5,478 bases of DNA, from the NCBI GenBank assembly GCA_017651785.1, contig JAGCCD010000262.1, positions 1-5,478 on the forward strand, given 5' to 3'. Positions within the stretch are counted from its first letter, which is position 1, and every line of letters begins with the position of its first letter. Source of the DNA: Bacteroidales bacterium. GTDB taxonomy: Bacteria; Bacteroidota; Bacteroidia; Bacteroidales; UBA932. Below are positions 1 through 5,478 of this stretch, in pieces. The notes below the pieces were generated by a model. It did not search any database. It worked only from the letters and a program-made list of their open reading frames with translations, and was not told the DNA's origin. A program made the translations under genes and the position numbers.

Positions 1-1406
1 ACCGAGGAGGCTTTGAGTATCTCGCCCGTAACGGCCCCGGGACGTAGCGAGTCGAATGAGACCTCTACCGTTACGTCCTTATCCAGCAGAGGATTGGCCA
101 GCGTGACATGTATGGCGCCAGAGGCATCCCTTGACGATGCCATGCTGAAGTCGTCCATTGTACGGCCGTCGTCGGAAGATATTGTGCCGCAGGCGTATTC
201 TACCGGCACGCGGACGGCATTCTGATGCACGGAGAACATACGGAACACGTGATACGTGGGTGTGAGGACCATCTGGGGGCCGTCCGTGAGCACCATCGCC
301 TGCAGGACGTTCACCACCTGGGCGATGTTGGCCATCTTGAGCCTCTCCGCAAAACGGGGGAAGATGTTGAGGTTGATTGCGGCTACCATAGCGTCACGCA
401 TAGTGTTCTGCTGATACAGGTGTCCGGGATTGGAGCCCTGTTCCACATCGAACCAGGTGCCCCACTCGTCAAGCACAAGCGCCACTCTGCGCTCGGGGTC
501 GAAGGAGTCCATGATGTCGATGTGATTCTTCAGGATGCCTTCTATGGCAGCGGTTTTGGTGAGGGTGCGATAGTATTCCTCCGGCGTAAAGTCCGTTGCA
601 GAGCCCTTGCTGCCGTTCCAGCCCTTTACGGTGTAGTAGTGCAGCGAAAGGCCGTCCATCTGCCCGCGGGCATTCTGCATCATTGTGCGGGTCCAGTTCA
701 CGTCGTCGTCGGTGGCACCGCAGGCGACTTTGAAGAGGGCGTTGGTGCCGTAGTTGCGGGAATAAAGGGCGTAGCGCTTGTATACGTCTGAATAATACTG
801 CGCGGTCATATTGCCGCCGCAGCCCCAGGTCTCGTTGCCTATGCCCAGATACTTGACCTTCCAGGGCTCCGTGCGGCCGTTGCGGGCGCGAAGCTCGGCC
901 ATGGAACCGCTTGATGCGGTCATGTACTCTATCCATTTGGCCAGTTCCTCTACGGTGCCGGAACCCACGTTGCCGCTGATATACGGCTCTGTTCCAAGCA
1001 TTTCGCAGAGATTGAGAAACTCGTGAGTGCCGAAGGAATTGTCTTCCAGGGTGCCTCCCCAGTTGTTGTTAACTATCTTTCTGCGTCCCTCAAGCGGGCC
1101 GATGCCCTCCATCCAGTGATACTCGTCTGCGAAGCAGCCTCCGGGCCAGCGGAGCACGGGGATGCGGAGGGCTTTGAGGGCCTCCAGGACATCGGTCCGA
1201 TAGCCGGAGACATTGGGAATATCTGAGTCCGGACCTACCCAGATGCCTTCGTAGATGCATCTGCCCAGATGTTCGGAAAACTGGCCGAACAGTTCTGCAG
1301 GGATTACTGGTTCGCCGGAGGTATTCTCGTGGACGCTTGCTTTTATCTGTGCGGCCGCGGGAAAGGCTAAGGCGGCGGCTATGATAAGGGTAAGTATTCT
1401 TTTCAT
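1..1406 (-). CDS. GH51 alpha-L-arabinofuranosidase, secreted; 3' end cut off by window edge
   Basis: Releases terminal alpha-L-arabinofuranosyl groups from arabinoxylan, arabinan or their oligosaccharides by the retaining mechanism. I translated the minus strand by hand from ATG at 1406: 468 codons plus two bases, with no stop or frameshift, leaving the window at base 1. An N-terminal signal peptide (MKR, hydrophobic stretch, cleavage near AAA-Q at residues 17-20) predicts export to the periplasm. GH51 motifs follow in order: FGQFSEHLG (residues 40-48), [14 protein letters not shown] (85-98), the acid/base in GNETWG (Glu192) and the nucleophile in DEWG (Glu314). The 122-residue gap between the two glutamates fits the family. 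The C-terminal beta-sandwich starts around residue 390 and the last visible residues (GEILKASSV) precede the usual final section; about 45 residues should be missing against a family length near 510. It is divergent from the GH5 gene. The family is confident; the natural substrate is inferred. Confidence 0.95.
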   Translation of the reverse strand, partial: MKRILTLIIAAALAFPAAAQIKASVHENTSGEPVIPAELFGQFSEHLGRCIYEGIWVGPDSDIPNVSGYRTDVLEALKALRIPVLRWPGGCFADEYHWMEGIGPLEGRRKIVNNNWGGTLEDNSFGTHEFLNLCEMLGTEPYISGNVGSGTVEELAKWIEYMTASSGSMAELRARNGRTEPWKVKYLGIGNETWGCGGNMTAQYYSDVYKRYALYSRNYGTNALFKVACGATDDDVNWTRTMMQNARGQMDGLSLHYYTVKGWNGSKGSATDFTPEEYYRTLTKTAAIEGILKNHIDIMDSFDPERRVALVLDEWGTWFDVEQGSNPGHLYQQNTMRDAMVAAINLNIFPRFAERLKMANIAQVVNVLQAMVLTDGPQMVLTPTYHVFRMFSVHQNAVRVPVEYACGTISSDDGRTMDDFSMASSRDASGAIHVTLANPLLDKDVTVEVSFDSLRPGAVTGEILKASS

Positions 1407-1423
1407 CGCTGTGGTTATGCGTA

Positions 1424-1457
1424 CAAATATAATCAATTATTGCCTGGATTTAGCGAA
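1424..1457 (-). promoter_or_regulatory. Predicted Bacteroidota-type promoter of the GH51 gene
   Basis: On the minus strand TATATTTG at 1431-1424 fits the -7 consensus TAnnTTTG exactly. The -33 position is weak (TTCG around 1457-1454). Transcription would begin near 1418-1420, giving a short leader of about 12-14 bases before the ATG at 1406. No Shine-Dalgarno sequence is seen, as is usual for this phylum. This site physically overlaps the -33 end of the rightward GH5 promoter. Confidence 0.6.
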
Positions 1458-1470
1458 TTTGTTAACTTTG
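1440..1470 (+). promoter_or_regulatory. Predicted Bacteroidota-type promoter of the GH5 gene, next to the start codon
   Basis: TTG at 1440-1442 and TAACTTTG at 1463-1470 match the -33 and -7 elements, separated by 20 bases. The -7 box ends only seven bases before the ATG at 1478, so the predicted transcription start falls at about 1474-1478 and the message would have a leader of zero to four bases. Confidence 0.65.
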
Positions 1471-1477
1471 GGACCTG

Positions 1478-2722
1478 ATGAAAAGACCGATTAGCCGTTT
1501 CTTCGCTGCCGTTTGCGTTGCGGTGCTTGCACTCCTTGCTGCCGCGTGCCGTCCGGACAATACTCCGGACGAGCCGCAGGAGCCTGAGCAGCCGGAGCCT
1601 GTGGCAGATACCTTCGAGTCTGCCCCGGAGGCTGTTGCCCATATGGGCGCTGGCTGGAATCTGGGCAACACCCTTGACAGCAACAGCGGCGACGTGGAAC
1701 ATATGTGGATAGAGGCCTGGACCTCCCGCACCCCCAGGGATTACGAAACCGCGTGGGGGCAGCCGCAGGCAACGAGGGAACTCATCCATATGTTCAAGGA
1801 AGCCGGATTCAGCTCAATCCGCATACCCGTAACCTGGTATCCCCACATCGGAACCATCACCCTGCACGACCAGGACAAATGGGATATGTCCACCTGGACG
1901 GGCACCACCGTAGATCCCCAATGGATGATAAGGGTTAAGGAAGTTGTAGATTACGTGATAGACGAAGGGATGTACTGCATCCTTAACGTCCATCACGACA
2001 CAGGAGCCGCCAGTACTGCCTGGCTGGTCGCCAGCGAGGTAGACTATGCCGCTGCCAAAGAGCGTTACAGTGCCCTCTGGCGGCAGATTGCGGAGACATT
2101 CAAAGACTACGGAGACAAGCTTCTGTTCGAGTCCTACAACGAGATGCTTGACCCGTTCGATTCCTGGTGCTTCGCCTCTTTCGCCTCGCCTAACCGCTAC
2201 AGCGAGTCGGTTGCAAGGCTGGCATACAACGGCATCAACAGCTATGCAAAGCTCTTTGTAGAGACCGTCCGCGCAACGGGAGGCAACAACCTGTTCAGGA
2301 ACCTTGTCGTAAATACATACGGGGCCTGCAGCGGAGACGGAACCTGGAACCAGCATCTAAAAGAGCCGCTGACTCAGTTCTGCCTCCCGGAAGCTCCCGG
2401 CCACATTGCCGTTGAGGTCCACAGTTACTGGGATGCAAACAGATTCGACGAGCAGAAAGCCGATATCGATCTGCTCTTCACCAATCTGGACACACATATA
2501 GCACAGCGTCTGGGCGTACCCGTAATAATAGGTGAGTGGGGAAGCAGTGACGGGGAAGACAGCGACGCCAACGTTGTCTTTGCCTCCTACTTTTCGCAGA
2601 AAGCCAAAGAGGAGGGCGTAGCGGCATACTGGTGGATGTGCCTGTCTGACGGTGACGACAGGTCAATCCCCAGATGGACCACGCCCAGAATCAAGGACGC
2701 AATACTCCAGCCTTATCTATAG
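1478..2722 (+). CDS. GH5 family endo-glycanase, lipoprotein
   Basis: A retaining clan GH-A hydrolase, probably cutting a beta-1,4-linked glucan, xyloglucan or similar hemicellulose. Residues 1-24 form a lipoprotein signal (KR, hydrophobic core, LLAAAC with Cys24). Residues 25-45 are a Pro/Glu-rich linker, and the acidic stretch soon after the Cys could serve as a surface-export signal (inference). The catalytic barrel runs from about 55 to 410: GWNLGNTLD (59-67), the conserved Arg115 in SIRIPVTW, VHHD (171-174), acid/base Glu222 in ESYNEM, His315 and Tyr317 in EVHSYW, nucleophile Glu353 in IIGEWG, and aromatic Trp385/Trp386. All GH5 catalytic residues are present in a complete 414-residue protein. 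The N-terminal motifs resemble subfamilies 2 and 4, but the end (CLSDGDDRSIPRW) is less typical, so I do not assign a subfamily. The start is fixed by the lipoprotein signal directly after it. It is divergent from GH51 and probably co-acts with it. Confidence 0.93.
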   Translation: MKRPISRFFAAVCVAVLALLAAACRPDNTPDEPQEPEQPEPVADTFESAPEAVAHMGAGWNLGNTLDSNSGDVEHMWIEAWTSRTPRDYETAWGQPQATRELIHMFKEAGFSSIRIPVTWYPHIGTITLHDQDKWDMSTWTGTTVDPQWMIRVKEVVDYVIDEGMYCILNVHHDTGAASTAWLVASEVDYAAAKERYSALWRQIAETFKDYGDKLLFESYNEMLDPFDSWCFASFASPNRYSESVARLAYNGINSYAKLFVETVRATGGNNLFRNLVVNTYGACSGDGTWNQHLKEPLTQFCLPEAPGHIAVEVHSYWDANRFDEQKADIDLLFTNLDTHIAQRLGVPVIIGEWGSSDGEDSDANVVFASYFSQKAKEEGVAAYWWMCLSDGDDRSIPRWTTPRIKDAILQPYL

Positions 2723-2766
2723 TTTTTGCAAATTATGCGTGAAATATTTGCATAATTGAAAACTAT
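2719..2766. repeat. Imperfect AT-rich inverted repeat (hairpin) after GH5
   Basis: ATAGTTTT (2719-2726) pairs with AAAACTAT (2759-2766), and AATTATGC (2731-2738) pairs with GCATAATT (2750-2757). The two stems are separated by an asymmetric interruption (TGCA against G), and the loop is 11 bases. The left arm begins at the GH5 stop codon TAG (2720-2722), and the right arm contains the last base of the -33 box of the next promoter. It lacks a GC stem and a terminal T run, so it is a poor classical terminator. It may be an operator or a weak 3'-end structure. Confidence 0.55.
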
Positions 2767-2778
2767 GCTTTACCTTTG
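2747..2778 (+). promoter_or_regulatory. Predicted Bacteroidota-type promoter of the SPFH-RHH operon
   Basis: TTTG at 2747-2750 and TACCTTTG at 2771-2778 match the -33 and -7 consensus with a 20-base spacer, the best promoter match in the window. Transcription should start near 2783, leaving a leader of about 20 A/T-rich bases before the ATG at 2805. The A-run at 2797-2800 just upstream of the start is consistent with the A-rich, non-Shine-Dalgarno initiation regions of this phylum. Confidence 0.72.
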
Positions 2779-2780
2779 CG

Positions 2781-2800
2781 ATATCAAAATAATATCAAAA
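2781..2800 (+). repeat. Tandem ATATCAAAA repeat with 11-bp period, possible operator
   Basis: ATATCAAAA occurs at 2781-2789 and again at 2792-2800, one helical turn apart, exactly over the predicted transcription start and leader of the SPFH gene. A repeat with this spacing is the sort of site that two adjacent ribbon-helix-helix dimers could bind, and such a protein is encoded in the operon. The repeat is seen directly; the operator role is inference. Confidence 0.4.
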
Positions 2801-2804
2801 CTAT

Positions 2805-3737
2805 ATGGAAACGAATCGCGAATATTCCTACAAAGGCCTGGTCCTTAACGGATTCCTTGCCCTTTTGATCGTTCTTTGCGTCCTGGCGTTCTGCATCTAC
2901 TGCATGGTTAAGACAGAAGCCAATTCATTCTTCGGCCTTCTTGCCGGCATCCTTTTCCTGATCACAATGATCTGCTGCGCCGGTTTTGTGATGCAGGAGC
3001 CCAACGAGGCAAAGGCTCTGGTGTTTTTCGGTAAGTACAAGGGCACCCTCAACCGCACCGGTTTCTACTGGGTAAATCCTCTCCTGAGCAAGAAAGCCGT
3101 GAGCCTGCGCGCCCGCAACCTCAACCCCGAGCCCATAAAGGTCAACGACAAGTCCGGTAATCCTGTCCTTATCGGTATGGTCCTTGTCTGGAAGCTTCAG
3201 GATACCTATAAAGCCCTGTTCGAGATAGACAGCCAGTCGCTTGCCACCCCGGGCTCCAAAGGCACCAGCGCCAGGGCCCTTTCCGCAGCGTTCGAGAACT
3301 TTGTGCGCGTGCAGAGTGACGCCGCCCTGCGTCAGGTAGCAGGCTGCTACGCATACGACAATGCAGAGGGCAAAGACGAGCTCACCCTTCGCAGCAACGC
3401 GGACGAGATTAACGAGCGCCTTGTAAACACCCTCAACGACCGTCTCTCCATGGCCGGCATACACGTGCAGGAGGCCCGCATCAACTACCTGGCCTACGCT
3501 CCCGAGATTGCCGCGGTAATGCTCCGCCGTCAGCAGGCAGACGCCATCATCGCCGCAAGGGAAAAGATAGTGGACGGTGCAGTAAGCATGGTCAAGATGG
3601 CGCTTGACAAGCTCAAGGCAGAAGGCGTAGTCAATTTGGACGAGGAACGCAAGGCCGCTATGGTCAGTAACCTCCTCGTAGTCCTCTGCGGAGACGAGCC
3701 CGCACAGCCCGTAGTCAATTCAGGTTCACTCTATTAA
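2805..3737 (+). CDS. SPFH/band 7 (stomatin/prohibitin-like) membrane protein
   Basis: A 310-residue membrane-anchored SPFH-domain protein. These proteins form large oligomers that organise membrane microdomains or regulate membrane proteases; the specific role here is unknown. Two hydrophobic segments, about residues 11-35 and 40-63, form a membrane hairpin. The SPFH domain follows at about 64-240, with EPNEAKALVFFGKYKGT, a GFYWVNPL segment (86-93), IKVNDKSGNPV (111-121) and VWKLQDTYKALFEID typical of the family, then AGIHVQEARINYLAYAPEIA. After the SPFH core comes a helical region rich in Ala, Arg and Lys (about 236-285), probably the oligomerisation helix, then a short tail ending GSLY. The start lies about 20 bases after the predicted transcription start. 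No NfeD-type partner is visible; the partner gene, two bases downstream, encodes a ribbon-helix-helix protein. Confidence 0.9.
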   Translation: METNREYSYKGLVLNGFLALLIVLCVLAFCIYCMVKTEANSFFGLLAGILFLITMICCAGFVMQEPNEAKALVFFGKYKGTLNRTGFYWVNPLLSKKAVSLRARNLNPEPIKVNDKSGNPVLIGMVLVWKLQDTYKALFEIDSQSLATPGSKGTSARALSAAFENFVRVQSDAALRQVAGCYAYDNAEGKDELTLRSNADEINERLVNTLNDRLSMAGIHVQEARINYLAYAPEIAAVMLRRQQADAIIAAREKIVDGAVSMVKMALDKLKAEGVVNLDEERKAAMVSNLLVVLCGDEPAQPVVNSGSLY

Positions 3738-3739
3738 TT

Positions 3740-3913
3740 ATGCCCAAAGATAAAGAAGCCGTCAAGAGTTTTGTCCTTCGGGTCCCTCCGGACCTGATGG
3801 ACGCTCTTGAGCGTTGGGCCGCGGACGAGTTCCGCAGCACCAACGGGCAACTTCAATGGATAATAACCGAAGCCCTGAAAAAAAGCGGACGACTTAAGAA
3901 AAAACAGCCCTGA
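3740..3913 (+). CDS. Small Arc-type ribbon-helix-helix DNA-binding protein
   Basis: Translating from ATG at 3740 gives 57 residues ending at TGA 3911-3913. The layout matches the Arc/MetJ ribbon-helix-helix fold: a short basic lead, a beta-strand segment SFVLRVPPD (10-18), helix A (about 18-31, LMDALERWAADE), the turn RSTNG (32-36), helix B (about 37-49, QLQWIITEALKK) and a basic tail GRLKKKQP. The strand pairs in a dimer and reads the DNA major groove, so residues such as Arg14 are the likely base contacts. It starts two bases after the SPFH stop, so the two are almost certainly co-transcribed and perhaps translationally coupled. It may repress its own operon or modulate the membrane protein's expression. 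There is no toxin gene beside it, which argues against a classical antitoxin. Confidence 0.85.
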   Translation: MPKDKEAVKSFVLRVPPDLMDALERWAADEFRSTNGQLQWIITEALKKSGRLKKKQP

Positions 3914-3935
3914 CAACCGTCAGGGCTTGTTTTTT
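3899..3935. terminator. Bidirectional intrinsic terminator between convergent genes
   Basis: A nine-base-pair GC-rich stem, AGCCCTGAC (3906-3914) with GTCAGGGCT (3919-3927), closes a four-base loop AACC. It is flanked by an A run (3899-3904) on the left and a T run (3930-3935) on the right, so it has a proper U tract on both strands. It ends the rightward SPFH-RHH operon and the leftward GH18-phosphatase gene. The TGA of the small gene lies inside the left arm and the TAA of the leftward gene (3936-3934) lies in the T run. Confidence 0.92.
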
Positions 3936-5478
3936 ACTCCAGCATCATTGTTCGGAAATCGTCAATGTCCTGCTTCTTGACACCTATGCCCGTGAGATAT
4001 TTTTCTACGCAGGCGGAGAATGTTGACGATCCTCCCTGGCTCCACAGATACTGGCACGCTGCGACGAAGCTGCCCTCCTGGGTGCGGGTGTGCAGATAGT
4101 GGTCCGGATCCTTTGACGTCCACATACTCCAGTCTGCGGGAGCGAAATATGTGAGCTCGTAATCCTTTGAAATGTCTCCCTCGGATACGCCCAGAACGCC
4201 CAGCAGCACAATGGCCATTGTACCCGTGCGGTCGCGTCCGGCGGCGCAGTGGAAGAAGACCGGCTTGTCCTGCCGCAGGCAGTCTACCACGAATTCAAAG
4301 CTTTGCTTGATTCCGGGAGCGTAATCCCTGAGCATTCCCCTGTAGCCGCCGGGGAAACCCGGAGCGCAGAATGCGAAGTCGTTGCCTATGGGGGACTTGG
4401 ACGGTACGTCCTCGGCTTCCCTGAGATCCAGTTCGGCCTTAATGCCGCAGGCGCGGATTTCTTCCTTGCCGGCGTTGTTGCAGTATTTGCCGTCGACCCT
4501 TCCGCCTCGGTATACTTTTCTGTACGCAACGGTCTTGCCGTCTATGGTCTTCCATCCGCCAAGGTCGCGGCAGTTGCGCACGCTGGGCTCGAAATACACC
4601 TGATGCACGGAACCGGTGGTGCGGAAGCTGCCCTGCGCCACTATCCTGCTGTCGTTGGTGCCAAGGGCCATATAGTTGTACTTTACGCCCGGGACCAAGT
4701 TCACGACGTCAAGCTCCGAGGTGCCTGCGGCAAGGGAGTATTCCCTGCTCCAACGGTCTTCCCAAACGCGCATCTGCAGGGGGCCGGCCGATGCGTCGGA
4801 AGTCCATTCCAGGTGCACTGCCGGGGGAATGTCGGCCTCTCCGGGACCTCCGCCGGGATAGTCCGTTATCTTGGTGTAGGAGTAGTCCCTGTCCGGATAG
4901 GTTACCTCGTCTATGAACTTCTGCATGTAGGGATTGGTGACGGCGAAGGAGGCTTCAGAGTCATCCGGGGAATCATTCAGGAGCACGGAAGAAATGGCAC
5001 GGGAAAGCGACCAGTCCTTGTCGTCGGCCTCGATATTCCAGTACATCGCGCCGCGAAGGCTGTTGTCTCTTACATATTCCGCCTTGAGGCCCACGGAGAT
5101 GGGGTCGTCGTAACTCAGGACCATAGTGCCCGCCGAGTTGGTGAGGTAAGGGACCTTGGCCTGCTCGTCCCAGCGCTTGATGAAGCCGTCGAACTTTATT
5201 TCGTTGTAATCTACAGTTTCAGAGGTGAATTCGTTGCCGTTGCCATGGCCGTAGAAGGGGATGCCGAGTACGATTTTTTCCCGGGGAACGCCTGCCTGGA
5301 GATGCAGGGCAACGGACTCTTCGCAGCTGCGCTTGGTCATGGACGACTTGTACAGGCCGGCGTTGTGGTACGGCGGTTTGCCCATGTCGTAGGTCATGAT
5401 GTTCACGAAGTCCATGTACTGGGTGGCGCTCCTGAAGTCTACGTACTTGGCGTTTGCAGAGGAGGCCATCGTAAGCAA
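3934..5478 (-). CDS. GH18 glycosidase-tyrosine phosphatase fusion protein; 5' end outside the window
   Basis: 514 residues are visible, open to the right-hand edge; numbering here starts at the edge, and the TTG there is not a credible start. Residues 1-168 are the C-terminal half of a GH18 chitinase-like barrel: FVNIMTYDMG (24-33, with the substrate-contacting Tyr30-Asp31), IVLGIPFYGHG (69-79), and a final-strand GAMYWNIEADD (143-153, Trp147). The catalytic DxxDxDxE motif should lie upstream. Residues 215-290 look like a fibronectin-type beta-sandwich. Residues 295-514 are a phosphatase domain of the Y_phosphatase3 type: RNCRDLGGW (301-309), ELDLRE (349-354), and the loop HCAAGRDRTG (410-419) with nucleophile Cys411 and Arg417. 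The protein is probably secreted, but the signal peptide is not visible. Substrates are unknown: the glycosidase half suggests beta-1,4-GlcNAc polymers or N-glycans, the phosphatase half phosphoprotein, phosphoinositide or phosphosugar. The family calls are firm; the combination is unusual. Confidence 0.88.
   Translation of the reverse strand: MLTMASSANAKYVDFRSATQYMDFVNIMTYDMGKPPYHNAGLYKSSMTKRSCEESVALHLQAGVPREKIVLGIPFYGHGNGNEFTSETVDYNEIKFDGFIKRWDEQAKVPYLTNSAGTMVLSYDDPISVGLKAEYVRDNSLRGAMYWNIEADDKDWSLSRAISSVLLNDSPDDSEASFAVTNPYMQKFIDEVTYPDRDYSYTKITDYPGGGPGEADIPPAVHLEWTSDASAGPLQMRVWEDRWSREYSLAAGTSELDVVNLVPGVKYNYMALGTNDSRIVAQGSFRTTGSVHQVYFEPSVRNCRDLGGWKTIDGKTVAYRKVYRGGRVDGKYCNNAGKEEIRACGIKAELDLREAEDVPSKSPIGNDFAFCAPGFPGGYRGMLRDYAPGIKQSFEFVVDCLRQDKPVFFHCAAGRDRTGTMAIVLLGVLGVSEGDISKDYELTYFAPADWSMWTSKDPDHYLHTRTQEGSFVAACQYLWSQGGSSTFSACVEKYLTGIGVKKQDIDDFRTMMLE

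Noticed and set aside
225..791. 188-codon open frame on the plus strand
   Set aside because: It lies antisense to the GH51 gene, whose minus-strand translation has every family motif; the plus-strand frame has no recognisable domain.
469..936. 155-codon open frame on the minus strand, rich in Arg and His
   Set aside because: It is an out-of-frame reading of the GH51 gene on the same strand; its composition is typical of a shifted GC-rich coding frame.
1..1406. GH51 gene as a broken pseudogene because no stop codon is found
   Set aside because: The frame is open and motif-complete right to base 1; the missing C-terminus is explained by the window boundary.
1814..2356. 180-codon open frame antisense to GH5
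   Set aside because: It is a mirror of codon bias in the GH5 gene and resembles no family; the GH5 frame has all catalytic motifs.
2925..3464. 179-codon open frame antisense to the SPFH gene
   Set aside because: The SPFH frame is well supported by domain motifs, promoter and operon structure; the antisense frame has no domain.
3740..3913. Antitoxin of a toxin-antitoxin pair
   Set aside because: The ribbon-helix-helix fold is common in antitoxins, but the partner gene is a 310-residue SPFH membrane protein and no toxin-like frame is adjacent.
3734..3916. 60-codon open frame on the minus strand over the small ribbon-helix-helix gene
   Set aside because: It would run out through the terminator region, and the plus-strand frame gives a convincing Arc-type protein tightly coupled to the SPFH gene.
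5470..5478. TTG at the window edge as the start of the GH18-phosphatase gene
   Set aside because: Starting here would leave only half a GH18 barrel without its catalytic motif or a signal peptide; the gene must begin beyond the window.

Overview
The window looks like Bacteroidota chromosome, most likely a carbohydrate-degrading gut or rumen member of the Bacteroidales. Three intergenic sites match the Bacteroidota housekeeping promoter (TAnnTTTG -7 box, two of them with a TTG/TTTG -33 box exactly 20 bases upstream). No clear Shine-Dalgarno sequences precede the starts, the coding DNA is moderately GC-rich beside AT-rich spacers, and two products are secreted glycosidases, one of them a lipoprotein. 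The genus cannot be fixed from this sequence.

Left part (1-2722): a divergent pair of glycoside hydrolases. A GH51 alpha-L-arabinofuranosidase runs leftward from 1406 and leaves the window at base 1 with roughly 45 residues missing. It has no stop codon in the window, but its frame is continuously open for 468 codons and carries both catalytic glutamates. A GH5 lipoprotein runs rightward from 1478. The 71-bp spacer holds two overlapping, outward-facing promoters, and the GH5 promoter sits so close to its ATG that the transcript should be leaderless or nearly so. Together the two enzymes suggest hemicellulose breakdown (arabinoxylan, arabinan or decorated glucan). No SusC/SusD genes, sensor or regulator are visible.

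Middle part (2723-3935): an AT-rich spacer with an imperfect hairpin, a good promoter and a tandem 11-bp-period repeat. It is followed by a two-gene operon: a membrane-anchored SPFH/band 7 protein and, two bases later, a 57-residue Arc-type ribbon-helix-helix protein. The operon ends at a strong bidirectional intrinsic terminator that overlaps the stop codon of the small gene.

Right part (3934-5478): a leftward gene, converging on the same terminator, whose 5' end lies beyond the window. The visible 514 residues join the C-terminal half of a GH18 (chitinase-like) barrel, a probable beta-sandwich linker domain and an intact tyrosine/dual-specificity phosphatase domain with a CX5R loop. This glycosidase-phosphatase fusion is the most unusual item in the window. 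No RNA genes, CRISPR arrays, insertion sequences or attachment sites were seen, and there is no gene-free stretch longer than about 82 bases.
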